64,000 nucleotides of DNA from Lepeophtheirus salmonis (Eukaryota > Arthropoda > Copepoda > Siphonostomatoida > Caligidae): positions 16,616,001 through 16,680,000 of the forward strand of contig NC_052136.2 of the NCBI RefSeq assembly GCF_016086655.4, in the 5' to 3' direction. The notes beneath the pieces were generated by a model. The model was not told the origin of the DNA. It searched no databases and saw nothing but the letters and a program-made list of their open reading frames with translations. The translations under genes and the position numbers were made by a program. Below are positions 34,381 through 46,479 of the stretch, in pieces (the stretch's first letter is position 1; each line of letters starts with the position of its first letter).

Positions 34381-37300
34381 GTAGAAATTACAATTTTTTC
34401 TTATGTTTTATAGATTTTCAAATCAAACCGTATCCATGAAGGACTTTTAATTCGGATGATAGATGACTATTTTCTTGTAGAGCTTAATAAAATGCATAAC
34501 AATAAAACTCCTGCAATACCAAATTTTGAAATTTTGCCGTTACGGTAAATTTTACTAATTATACTCATCCCCCATGGATTTACTATTTTAAGAGCTCTTA
34601 AATTTCATCGCTGGTTGTGAATTTTACTATTATTTAGAATCCATAGACTAGTTTTTCCAAAATTCATTTATCAAATTCCATGGATTTGTTTCATATAACC
34701 ATTTATGAATATCTGGTATATTTTATGTAAATATAATACAAGTATTTATTTTAACACACAACCTCTCGTCGCAAAAGATACAGGAAAAATTTCCATGGCA
34801 GATGACAAAAAATTCCATGGAACTTATCGCCAATCAACGTCACAGCACTAATAAGGAGCATAATGTCTAGATAAACTCGACAGCTCTCAAAACGATTCAT
34901 CAAGTTGCATTTAATGAGATATAGCTTTAGTCTATTATAGAAATGAGTGCATAGAAAAAGTGGTAATGATCCAGGGACCAAGCAGAGGGGGATAGAGAGC
35001 ATGGCCACCCCATATATTCTGCTTTTGAAGAAAGAGGATCTGCAGTCCAATTGGTATCGGTATGAGGGGAAGTGATAGCGGTAAATATTTTGAAATAGTC
35101 AAATTTACGATTAAATTCTGATTTTGGTTCATTATCCTTTAGGTTTACTATTAGAGAAAATTCCAGTTTTATATTATATTAGGGGTACGAACCGTTCTCT
35201 TTTGCAAGAACATATCCTCTTTTTAAATCATGGAAATTGACTAAGGCCATAAAAAATCACACATTTTATGCATTTATAAAAAGTATCTGTAATAAGGTCA
35301 TGCCAATGAGGACCGTTTGTCACTCTACATATAGCAGAAAACAATTTTGTTGTCTTAATTACATCCCCATAACTTTCAAAAACGGTGTATGGAGCCTGTG
35401 GTCTCAAAATTTTGATGTTTCTTTCAATGACATCCTAAAACTTAAGAAGGTGTTCGAATCAGACGCAATCAAAATTCCCATAAAGTAAACTTAATCATAT
35501 ATGAAAAGCAGTTACATCATTAGAAAGAATCGCTCCCATCAAGGATCAACCAATACCAATTGAACATAATGGGAAACTATTCCCGTACATGAAATATACA
35601 TAAAGTTATATAAAACTATAAATATTGACATTTATTTACATATTTTATAGGATTGGTTTAAACAAATATCTTAAACCAATTTGATATTGCTGGCATTAGC
35701 TTTAAATATCGTACTTTTAATCTGTTCCTTTCCGTCTTGTTCAGTTGCGTTCTTAGATATTAAATTATCAAAAAAAAAACAATCGAATAGTTCCACGTTT
35801 TGTCGAAGAATAATAAAATAATTTCCATTTTGTTATTTAAATTATCCTTTTATTAGGGTAACATCATATTTTGTAGATTATTTTTTTGCAAAATTCTTTT
35901 TATTTGTTTACAAATGATCTTTATTATCCAAAGGTATTTATAAATTTGATCCTTGATGGTAGGAATTATTTACTTGTGATGTCAGCGGTTGATATATATG
36001 ATTACACCATATATCAAAGATTTTTATATTGTACGAATTTTACATCCGATTCAAATACACGTTCTCGAAGTTTAGGACAGGCCCGGACGGGCCCACAAAA
36101 TAATGGGCTTGTTACATCCCTTGTTAAAACAATAAGAAATAAATACACACAAATCATATAGGGATTTTGATTGGATGTCCGCTATAGTAAGTATAGTCCT
36201 TATTAGTTATTGTTTTGTGATCAATTACTTTGACTTAGAAACTAGGACTTAGGAACGAATATAATTAGTATATGAAGGTATTACTGTATATAATTTGATC
36301 TCTAGGGATAAAGCCGAATTATAATTTCAATGTCAGACAAATGAAGAAAGTTGTTTGATTAACTTTTTATTACGCAATTAGAGTCAATTAGAATTGAATA
36401 TCATTTGTCTAATCGGAATCGTCGATTGTTAAAATGTTGTTTCCCTTATTGTATCACACAACTTTTCTTCCAGAATTAAACCAAAAAGGCCCAAACTTAT
36501 ATAGTAATTAGCCAAATAAAACAAAAATACCAACTCATACTAATATCTCTTAAGTACTCCCAGGCTATCATTGTCAAATTAGTTATTCACAATTATTAAA
36601 ATGAATAACAAATATATATTTCATAATAATATAATAAAATCCTACATAGTATTTTATTCGGTTCTTTGTTATGATATTACTTAGTAATTTCTATATGATA
36701 GCCAAAATTTCTTCATATGAATAATAAAATGGACAATATATATGTATATAAGACGAGGTATGCAAAAGAAATTGTAAGCATATAGTATAATATAACTTCT
36801 CATCAAGTTATGACTTCTCATATTTATAAAAAAGAATAAATGTTATGTTATACCCTTCCTGCCAGCTGATATATTTGCTCAATCATTTGCACATCTTGTC
36901 ACCTCTATGTATTTCTTTCTCTATGGTCTCATTTTTTCAGATAAAAAGGGTAATTTCAAACATTAGGGTTGAATTGGTCCTTAAAATGGACTTATAATCA
37001 GTCCTGTCCCGATTAAAAAATTTCCTTGCCATACGTTCAACAATTTAGGGTACCCTCTAGAAGGCATCATATTTTCACTAATATGTGAATAAAATAACTA
37101 CTTACACCAGATGAATTTGTTAGTTAAAACATTATGTTGTATCTTTTATACACGAGAATAGTCAGTCATTATTTTTCATTAAGGCCTATTTAAAGTCTTA
37201 TAAAAATGAGTGAAGATTGATTGACAATGAATTACCTAGTAGATATGCATGATGACGTCATTGAACAAGATTGTTCTATGGTATGACTTATGCGTCAAGT

Positions 37301-38595
37301 TTGGACGGTACTGACACATCACTTGCACACATGTTGTACATTTTATGTAAATCTTTTCCCTTTAATAAAAAAAAATATTCTTACACAATGGGAAAAGGAA
37401 AAGGAAGCCTTTGTCCGTTATTTTCTTTACTCCTTCTCAACAATAAAGATAATTTTCAACTGTAATTTATTGTGTATTTTTCAAGCCACAGTACTTTTTT
37501 GTCAACATTGAGATGTTGAAATAACTATGAATAAATCATAATATTATTCTGATGAACATAGAGTCTTTCATATTTAAATGTACGTCTGTTTATAGAAAAA
37601 AAAATAATTGTCATACAAATGTTGCAGCAATCCTTCATATAAAAACACATACATATGTTAGATCGCTTATGAACCACAAAAAAAAAGAAAAAATAATTTA
37701 ATTATCATCGATATTGCGTGTGCTTTTATATAGAGTGGTTAGATGATTTAATATCCATTTTAAATCAAATAAAGTATTTATTCATGTCCTGGCAATTCTA
37801 AATTCATGGCAAATATTGGGATGAGTTTTGGAGGCAACATAAATAAATCAAAAACTGTATTCCTTCTTAATATTTTTTTCTTGTGCCCTTAAAACAATTT
37901 CCAATTTTAAAATAATAATTACTACGCGGGAAGTAGTCGTATTTTGCCGCAAGACGGCGCTACTCTCGATTGTTTTGTAAACAAACTAAGATTTGTAAAC
38001 AACGCTCATAGACAATTTATGTTAAGGAGGATTGAAACTACAAAAAAATATACAACTATTTAAAATATTGGTATTGGCATAAAATTTATTTATGATTACA
38101 AACAAGGAGTGCATTTTAACTTTATGTTGTGAGAAAAAATAGGAGACATCCGTTATTGTTCTGGCTAATTAAGAACCTAGGTAATCATTAAATATTAATC
38201 AAAGTCATAAATATTTTGCACATCGAAGTTTTATTATGAAGGAAATAAAATGGAAGTGAGTGAAATAAGTCAAAGTAAAATAGTGATTTTAACTTCATAC
38301 ACACACAGCCTATATTCAATAAACAAATTTTATATAAGCACTTGCCTATTATTCTAGAATTACTTTGTTTTGACGTGTGACAGTAAATGACATGATCTTT
38401 CAGCCATATAGCATTCCAGCTAATTGTACCACCCATACAAAGAATATATATTTATTATATATATATTTCTTTAATTGCCCTCTATTAGGGGATTAAATTT
38501 GTTGTGCAAACAAAATTGAAAACATAGAATACAATGTGGATAATTATGTGGCAATAGGCATTAGTATTTAGATGATAAACTTTTTTTAATATCAT
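34381..38595. other. Long AT-rich region, no gene recognised
   Basis: Frames of up to 99 codons (34751-35050 minus; 35237-35488 plus; 35886-36161 plus) show no motif, splice-site pairing or duplication elsewhere in the window. 37921-37985 (CGCGGGAAGTAGTCG and a GCGCTACTC block) is GC-richer and may be a MITE terminus, but no partner was found. Confidence 0.4.
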
Positions 38596-38599
38596 ATTA

Positions 38600-39180
38600 A
38601 AATATATAAAATGGCTCTGGGAGTAATATCTGATTTTCTAATGAAGGTCATAGGACACCACTCTTGGAGTCTTGCTTACAATATTAATACCATGGTGGCT
38701 TGATGGCAATGCCTTGAGAGGTCCCTGTCAGCAGTAGACGCTGGAAAATCTGGCTCATGAAGGACGTGGATCACCGGGTCAAGACAATGAGGCAGCATGT
38801 CAAGACTCTCAATATCAGTGATTGGACTGTAAGGAGGCTTTATAAGGATTTGTAGAAGGGATTTTATGTGCGTCGACATCGACAACTGCTTTCAACAGGA
38901 ACCAAAGCCAACTGGGTTAAGAGAGGCCAGAAATTCTTTACTTGGTTAAAGCATAATAGGTAAATGTGGTCATCCTTCAACCCAGACTGTTTTCCCATCG
39001 ACTATGTTATTCCGGGTGTAGTTGAGAATACAGGTTGGAGGTCATGTTAACAGACAAAGGAAATTATTTCGAAAAATTGCAAGAATAATTAATAGAGAAA
39101 TCTGTGACAAAGCCTCAATGTTGTACTCCTTCTGATTCCTGCAAAGTTTACCCTATTTGTTCGGTATCAAAAAGTCCAAT
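38600..39180 (+). pseudogene. Mariner/Tc1-type transposase relic (M6)
   Basis: Frames with stops read HRVKTMRQHVKTLNISDWTV, then RRLYKDL, then GFYVRRHRQLLSTGTKANWV, then KRGQKFFTWLKHNR. This is the second HTH and the linker to the DDE domain. It then jumps to FNPDCFPIDYVIPGVVENTG, the third catalytic block (S-P-D-x-x-P-x-D-Y-x-x-W-G-V-V-E-N). The first two catalytic blocks are deleted. The relic at 53480-54130 has the same YVxRHRQLLS...TKANxVKRG signature, so both belong to one subfamily. Confidence 0.8.
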
Positions 39181-42100
39181 ATTTTACCTCGCACGCTGTG
39201 GCTAGTATACTATAAAAGATTAAAAAATATAACTGATTCTAAAAAAAAGTGTCATATTGCACCAGTTGCCCCTACACACTAAGGACCGCCCTAATGTATA
39301 TGTATTTAGGGCATAAACTTCTATGAGTAATACATAAGAGTTGAAGTATCTTATTTTTACTTATTTATGCTGACTCTTATCATGTATCATTATTAGATTC
39401 TCTCTGTGTGTACATATATGTATGTTTGTTAATCGTCGTCAGATACAAAAGGGATAGTATTTAAAAGATGTAAAAGAATAAATTAAGATCCTTAAGAAGT
39501 CGTTATGTATGCTTCAAGAATCATGGAAAGTGAACATATATAAACACACATTATATATGTTTAAATAGACCCTGACAATTATGATCTTGACCGTGTAGTT
39601 ACTTATTACAGAGTTGGTGACAATGTTTTTTAAACTTTCTTTTTATATAAATTAAATATTCACATATGCATGTAGTTGATAACTAGCGGTCAAGGTCATT
39701 CAAGGGTATTTAAATACCTATCTCCTTAACTAATATTTTAAATATTGCAACATACGTAATTTTTATCAAACTTATGTCACTCCATATAAATGATCAGGAA
39801 TCCTCTTTCTGTACGTTTTTAAGTAGATATTTTCCCTAATTTTTAACAATCAAAAATGGTTCTAGAGGATTTTGCCGTGAATATATTCCCCATAACAAAT
39901 AGTTAATGTAATATGAATTCCTTGGACAAATTGCATTATACTAACATAATAAGCATTAATAATAAGCATATCAATTACCTTAATATGAGACCTTCTAGTT
40001 ATGTCCTACAAATAAAAATAAATAAATATATTTCTAGATACGTGTTCCTTAACAATAGCCCTCTTTGTGATAACATAATATAGGCTTTTGCAGTAACTAA
40101 GTACTATTATAGTACCAGTACACCAAAAAATACTACTTGATACTAAGAGACTCCATGAAATGAGACGAAATGCCAGTTAAAATAATAATGGATGAAAAAA
40201 CATGTACCTCAAATATCTTTACTCAATCCCACACCCTTGATCAAAAAACAAATAGGGCACGAGCATAATTGTAAAACTATAATATTGATCTACAAAAGTC
40301 CCATATTTAATAATAAGGCGAGTCTAAAGATGTTTATAGTGCAAGTAGGCAATGTTAAGCTATCTGTATTAAAGGTGATAATTTATGTCGTCTCTTTACT
40401 TGCTACCAAAGTCTTTAGACTCAACTAGGAGATGTGTTATAAGTAGCGTTGACATCTTTGTAATGAAAAAAAAAAACTATCTTTAAAATTTAGAAAAGAT
40501 AAAAGATGTGCCCTTTCGTCTGTTTCTCCATTGTTTAATATGCATTTTTGCTAACTCTTCACTCTAAAGTAAGCATTCTCTCCAAATTTTGATGTAAAAT
40601 GCTTTAAAAATGTATAAAAAAATACCATAAATATAAATGAACTTTAATATAATTTAATATTTATATCTTTCACTAGTAATATTTTAAAAAAGGTAAAAGG
40701 TTCTCCCATTTAGGGCACCAAAATCATATAAAATGCTTCTGATATTAAGAAGGGCCTAAATTCAGTAATACTATAAGTCTGGCTATCGCCTTCTTTTTTT
40801 TTTTTTTTTTTTAATACAAATATTTCAACTCAAGTTATTTATAACACTTTGTAAGTTCATAGTAAGAGGGTCTACTTTATATTTATGGGCATGACTGTAC
40901 TCATGTATATATTTATTAAATACATAATAATTTGCAGTCTGTGGCGACCATCCCATTTGTATGAAGATGTTCTTTTTATTATTATTTTCAAGACAGAAGC
41001 CAAACTTTTATATGCATCCCAATAAATGTTTTTACATATTAGCATATGTTTAAATGTATGTTTATACACATTCATAATAAATATATTAGTGCAGACATCA
41101 AATTTATTAATGTGAGTAGGAATTGATGGTGTTCATTTTTTTTTTCTACATTAATAGTTGCAAAATCTTATTATTTATTTGTACTTTTTTGTCATAGCTT
41201 CTCTATATTAATCAAATCCGTGTATGTTTGTATCACAGTCTCGCTCTTTGAGGATAAACTGGTGAACAGACGTACAGATCAGCCTGAAATTTGGAAACTA
41301 ATACTTAACTCCGTCCTTCGTAACCTAATTTATTAAATGCACCAAAATAATTGGAATAGATCCTTACCATTAATAGGAATCTATTTTTTGACCTTTTTTA
41401 ATACTCAATCAAAAGAAAAAGGGCTAATTATTAGAGATTCAAATAATATAACCTCCAGGTAAGCTAAAGAACCAAATAAAAAATTGATTTTATGCATGTA
41501 TTATTACTCTTCTTTATTACATCATAAATTCAAATAATTATAATTAAAGGGAAATACAATTTATAATATAATTATAGTATGTATATATTATTCATAAATG
41601 ACAAATTATGTCTAGTGCAACTATAGTTGAATATTATAAGATTGATGTAATTATATCAACTAAACGTCATTCTAAAGAAATTTACAAATGATTATCATTA
41701 TATATATTTTTTTTTTAATATATAATATGTAATTAGAGCAGGTATATAGATTTACTTAATAGATGGTGTATTCGAAAATTAGAAAGTAAGGCACTGAAAG
41801 TTGATAATTTTTTTCTGAAATTGCTCACAATTTTTTTTTTTGTAGATTTTAAGTATGTATCAATACAATACAGAGCAAAATCATTGAGATTTGTCTGTAT
41901 TTCGACTAACATATAAAGCAAAAATTTAGTTGCAAAGAGCAAATTACACACAATGAAATCGGCGTCTATAGGATTTTTGCTGGGGGAAGTGGTGGCCTAG
42001 CTAGTCCTTTAGAAATTTGGGAGTTACATCATTTGTAGATAAATATTTTTTAGACGGAATGTTGCTACAAATACCAGTTCAAAAGTAATTTGGGATAGAA

Positions 42101-42930
42101 ACCTTTTAAAAAAATAACTAACTAATAAGTAAGGAACCATTGTATTAAAAAGAGTACTGTGATGAATGCTTCAAAATTTAAGATGTTTTGTTTTTTTTAG
42201 AACTGAAAACCGAGACGGATTTAGAATAACAAATCAAGGACTAATATAATCTTAATAGTTTTTTTTTCTTCTTATTTCTGAAACGCCACATGGAGCTAAC
42301 TAAGTATTATACATATTTATTGCACAAACAATTATTTTTTTTTTTTTTTGTCAAAAAAAAACTCTTCTCTAAGAAACAAATAATATGTATGTAAAAGGCT
42401 TATACAAACATACTTTCACCATATTATTTGAACTCAACCGAGCGATAATTATTTCTTCCAACATACAATTGCATCATCATAAAAATTGTGTATAATTTTT
42501 TGTTTTGTTTTTTAAGACAGAATTTAATTATTTAGATATATGTACATATTTTATATGATGATTATGTCATTTTGTTTTCATGATGAACTCTAAAGGTCCA
42601 TTTCCGCACGAATTTCTTCTTATTTATGAATAGAGTCTTAAAAATATGACCTACCGGTGTGTATGACATGAAAAACTAACCATGACATTTTCAAGAATGT
42701 TTAAGACAAGAAAAGCTTAGCAGTTATGACCAATTGATTGTCATAATACAAGAAGAAAAAACTGATGGATTATATTTATAAGGCCTTATCGGGACCAATA
42801 TATGTCTCTTAAATCAAATCAAGGTTCTAAACTATATCAAAAATTATAAAGTATCTTAACTCATCAAACAAATTTGAATACTATGCTTATGATTAACTCA
42901 AATATGTATATTAAATATTGGGTTGTATAT
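39181..42930. other. Long AT-rich region; family G repeat inside
   Basis: About 40640-40800 is colinear with 63165-63310 ('ATCATATAAAATGCTTCTGA TATTAA', 'TTCAGTAATACTATA', 'CTGGCT'), here called family G. No gene is supported. T-runs occur at 40790 and 42330. Confidence 0.4.
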
Positions 42931-42941
42931 ATATATATATA

Positions 42942-43743
42942 TCGAGTGATCCATTAAAATCTGTACACCTTGAATTTTATACTTCAATATTTTATATAAT
43001 TTATTCACTATCATTAGAATTTAACCAAAATTAATAAAAGGAATAAATGTGTGTCTTAACTCAATCATTAATGTAACCGTTTTAAGCGGCAATGAGGTTT
43101 CCAGGCGGCGACAAAAGACCAGGCACCCGCTTTGATGTAGTCCTCTGTCATGGCGTCCAGCACTGGCTGACAGTGACTTTGAGGACCTTGGTGTTTGGAT
43201 AACAGATCCTTCAGGACTTCACCTCGACATGCAACCTAAAGGTTTAGTCAAAGGGGTTGATATCAGGGCTTTAGGTTGGCCAAAAGTGTCAAAAAAGAGT
43301 TCAAAAGACTCATTCAAAAAAGTCTTGCCACCCTCAAAAGGTTCTTTCCAACAACTTTTTTTTATAGTTCTCTCAACAGTCTAGTGCAAAACTCCAAGAT
43401 CTCTTATATAGGCCCTCATAGACTTGAGGAGATTGGCCTGGGCTGTTTTCTTTAACTCCTGTGGGTGTAGTTTGGCCTTTTTGATAGAACACTTCTTTCT
43501 TTTCAACGTTTTGAACTTACTGACGTTGTAGACAGTGGTTCTGGAGACACTCAACTGCTTGGAGTGCACTAATGAAAATTCCTTGATCAAGTTCAAAAGT
43601 GTCATTTACTGGACATGTAGTTAAGCTAGAGAGCTTAAGTTTGTTTTGTTTTGTAACTAATTGGTTATGCTTCAATTTATCTAAATATGAATTAATTTTA
43701 ATCATTGAATTAGTAAGTGTTTAGGCTTCAATTTACTATCCGT
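42942..43743 (-). mobile_element. Internally deleted mariner element (M2, same family as M1)
   Basis: It is flanked by TA (42940-42941 and 43744-43745). The left terminus TCGAGTGATCCATTAAAATC equals the right end of M1 read inward. The right terminus read inward, ACGGATAGTAAATTGAAGCC, equals M1's left end. The minus strand carries VSRTTVYNVSKFKTLKRKK and later SFELFFDTFG, with the catalytic core missing as in M1. Length 802 bp. Confidence 0.88.
43080..43605 (-). pseudogene. Mariner transposase, catalytic core deleted
   Basis: It starts MTLLNLIKEFSLVHSKQ (ATG 43605) with the helix-turn-helix SVSRTTVYNVSKFKTLKRKK, a basic linker and RDLGVLH, then a stop. Continuing across the stop, VERTIKK precedes SFELFFDTFGQPK, where the DDE domain is expected. 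A frameshifted C-terminal tail follows. It has only one copy of the unit that is repeated four times in M1. Confidence 0.8.
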
Positions 43744-43916
43744 TATATGACACATACCGAGTCGTGCTAAATGGATGTACCACTATTATAGATTAATTTT
43801 TCGAAGTATAGTGATTGTAATTCGTAAATTTTCGATGTTTCACGCACAAACTGACTTTTTAAGCTTTCGAATGAGCTATTGCAAAAATTGAAGCAAAAAG
43901 AAATCAGATTGCTGCT

Positions 43917-44765
43917 TTGATTTGCGCCTGCCAGAAAATACCTCCAATTCTAAACATTTTTGGGATCGAGAGGCACACCGTCTACAGGGTCATAAAGATC
44001 ATGAAAGAGGGGGAAAGCCTTAAAATTGAGCCCAGTAGTAGAAGGCCGGCCAAACTTATCCAAAAAGTGGCCAAGAAGGTGTTTGAGGTAAAGCCGTACA
44101 TGTCATAGCCAAATTTTCTAAAAAGAAGTCAGTGGCTCCTTCTACCGTGTCCAGGGCTATCAAGGCCGCCGTAAATAAAGTCCAAGAGGTACCTGAAAGA
44201 CCATTTAAGACTCGACGACAACAAGATGCTCGTTTAAACCGGGTCAAGTATCTCCTAAACGATCTGAAACATCATGGCAACCGAGTGATTTCCTTCTCGG
44301 ATAAAAAAAATTTGCAATCGGGTTGTTGGGTTTGAAGACCCTTCTGAAGACCTCCAACACGTGTCCAAGACAGGTGGGCGGGTGCCCCATCCTGCTGGAC
44401 GACATAGGACGCCTTGTCCTCAAGATTACCAAGAAGTCGGGCAAGGCGTCCTACATCTTCCAGCAGGATGGGACACCCACCCACACAGCTAATGTTGTAC
44501 AAGCCTGGATGGAAGAGAACATGGAGTTTTGATCCAAGAACTTCTTGCCTCCCCAGAGCCCTGATGTTAATCTTTTGGATTACTCTATCCGGTGACAAGT
44601 CGATTCGAAGGCCTGCAGATCACGGCACAGCATTTTCACCGACCTGAAGTCTTCCGTGAAGAAGAAGTGGAAGCCCATGAGAAGGCACTAGAATTCCAGA
44701 GTGTTCTCCACCCTCCGTGGCCCCTTGAATATCGTCATTGAGAGCAATGGAGGTCAAATTTATCA
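43917..44765 (+). pseudogene. Mariner transposase pseudogene, DD37D-like
   Basis: Frames broken by stops and shifts give, in order: an HTH (HTVYRVIKIMKEGESLK); a second HTH (KKSVAPSTVSRAIKAAVNKV) with RRPAKLIQKVAKKVFEV before it; RRQQDARLNRVKYLLNDLKH; VISFSDKKN (the first catalytic D block, FSDEK-like); ASYIFQQDGTPTHTANVVQA (second D, codon 44467-44469); and PPQSPDVNLLDYSI (third D, codon 44578-44580). Second and third aspartates are 36 residues apart in frame, near the spacing of DD37D (maT-type) elements. A TGA interrupts this stretch. The region between the first and second D blocks is largely missing and is replaced by an inverted duplication (44373-44485). Confidence 0.85.
44373..44485. 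repeat. 44-bp inverted duplication of the catalytic QQDG motif
   Basis: The left arm 44373-44416 and the right arm 44442-44485 are reverse complements with about five mismatches, separated by a 25-nt loop. The right arm encodes KASYIFQQDGTPTH on the + strand. The left arm encodes KASYVVQQDGAPAHL on the − strand, closer to the family consensus. The duplication arose inside the transposase gene. Confidence 0.9.
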
Positions 44766-45528
44766 ATAATATCTGTCATTGTGTGCTTAATAAATGTATT
44801 TAAGTAATCTATCACGTCTGACTTAATTGAGACTTAAGAGGAGCAAAGCTTTCCTCACGTTGATTAGTGGTACATCCATTTCGCACGACCTGGTATGCAG
44901 GCAGGAATTACTCAAATATCAATCCTCAATTCTACTAATTATTTTGATAATTTATTGGATATTATAATATTTTTGTAATAATACAGACAGTTTTTGTAGT
45001 TTATTCTCTAACATATATCATTGGAACTATTGATTATTTTTCTATCAGTCTATAAAATCTTACAAAAATTATAAATCCACTCATTGCAAATCAATTTGAG
45101 ATATTGTAACGCTCAGAACAAAAGATTTAGTTAAGAAAAAAGTGCTGTAATTTTCTGCACATTGTTTTTTATTCCTTATTCTTTTATTAACAGTTAATTT
45201 CAAACATGTTTTTGAGTGAATTTATCGGATCCATAATATTAATCAGGGATTTATAATATAAATATCATTATATATTAATTTAATATATATAATACATTGA
45301 AACTTAACTATTCAACAGCATGAAAAGTCGAATTATATATCTATAAAACAATAATATTGTTTGACTAATTTTCTTAACATATAACTCAAATTCGACTTTT
45401 TGAAGCCATTGCAAACATTTTTAAATACAAGAATAGTTGCAACATTTGACAAGTATGATTCCAATGCAATTGGTGGAAAATCTATTGACTTTCATAATCC
45501 TTAGATATATCTAAGTAATACATATCTA

Positions 45529-46037
45529 TTAGGGAGGTTTGTTTTTAAACTTTTTTCGAATTTCGATTACGGTTGGTTCGGAAAAAAAGTCATGTGGGAG
45601 GAAAATAATCAATAAAAATTCATTTTCCTCATTGTCGAGGTAGCACATCACGCTCAAAGTTTCAGAAGAGACAAAATTTATTTATTTCTACAAGAAAAGA
45701 TTGAAATACAGTCATTATTTTGTATGAATTAATTATAATATACATTATTAAAATCTATAAAAAATATAAGGAAACTTTTTTATAAAGCTACCCTACGAGA
45801 AAAAATAGGGATTTTTGATCTTTTCTTTCCAAAAAATTAAAAAAATTGATGTTCGTTATATGCAAATTATCAAATTTTCCTATTTTTTTTTTCTCTTTTT
45901 CTGTTTAATAGGACAATTTAAAAAAATTAATTAAAAACTTTTATAAGTTAAAGAATGTCTATCAAACAATATTTTATGCAAAATAACTGAAAATATCTAC
46001 TATAAACTCGAACAAAGTTAAAACCGAACCACTCTAA
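45529..46037. mobile_element. TA-flanked MITE, 509 bp
   Basis: TA at 45527-45528 and 46038-46039. The left end TTAGGGAGGTTTGTTTTTAA and the right end read inward, TTAGAGTGGTTCGGTTTTAA, continue as CTTTTTTCGAATTT / CTTTGTTCGAGTTT. No coding content. The target site and TIR suggest mobilisation by a Tc1/mariner-type enzyme, but the termini match none of the mariners in the window. Confidence 0.8.
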
Positions 46038-46280
46038 TATGAATGCTGAACGAAATTTAGACGGGAGCTCTGAGAAATTTATCCAAAGATAAGAAGTGTT
46101 ACAAATGTCCCTAGTCTCCCAAACTTATCAATTTGTCATTCTCCTCAAAATAGTAATATATTACTTCTTTAACCCCTGAAAGGATTTATCTCTTTTTCAA
46201 ATGTATGCCAGTTTCTAGGTAAGGATTTTCCGATGAATTGCAATCGGTAAAAGTATGCATTTTTTGAAGTATCAGAATCC

Positions 46281-46470
46281 AGGGACGTCTACAAGATCAT
46301 ATTTTGACGAGGCTTGGTTTTCGAATTGTCTTTATAAAAAATCCAATTACATTTTCAATATTATTTTTTAGGAAAATAAATTTCGAATATTAAATTTTTC
46401 ACTAAAAAGCAAGAATATTTTAATTTTTGGGGGCTACAGCCCCTCCAGCCCTCGGCCTGCGAACACCCCT
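46281..46470 (+). repeat. Family A MITE, complete
   Basis: It starts AGGGACGTCTACAAGATCAT and ends GGGGGCTACAGCCCCTCCAG... CTGCGAACACCCCT. Both termini are present. Length 190 bp. Confidence 0.8.
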
Positions 46471-46479
46471 AGAATTGGT

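Larger units (their letters stand above)
43757..44893 (+). mobile_element. Near full-length decayed mariner (M3)
   Basis: TA flanks both sides (43755-43756 and 44894-44895). The left end CCGAGTCGTGCTAAATGGAT and the right end read inward, CCAGGTCGTGCGAAATGGAT, continue together as GTACCACTA: a ~29-bp TIR with four mismatches. Length 1137 bp, close to the 1.2-1.3 kb of an autonomous element. It begins only 13 bp after M2 ends, yet has different TIRs and protein. Confidence 0.92.

Noticed and set aside
34751..35132. 99- and 65-codon minus-strand frames
   Set aside because: No family resemblance in any frame and no supporting start context.
38480..39300. Possible TIR pair for M6 (TAGGGGATTAAA versus TAGGGCGGTCCT)
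   Set aside because: Agreement ends after five or six bases; too weak to define element ends.
42920..42941. (TA)n run before mariner M2
   Set aside because: A plain dinucleotide microsatellite; relevant only as the target site of M2.
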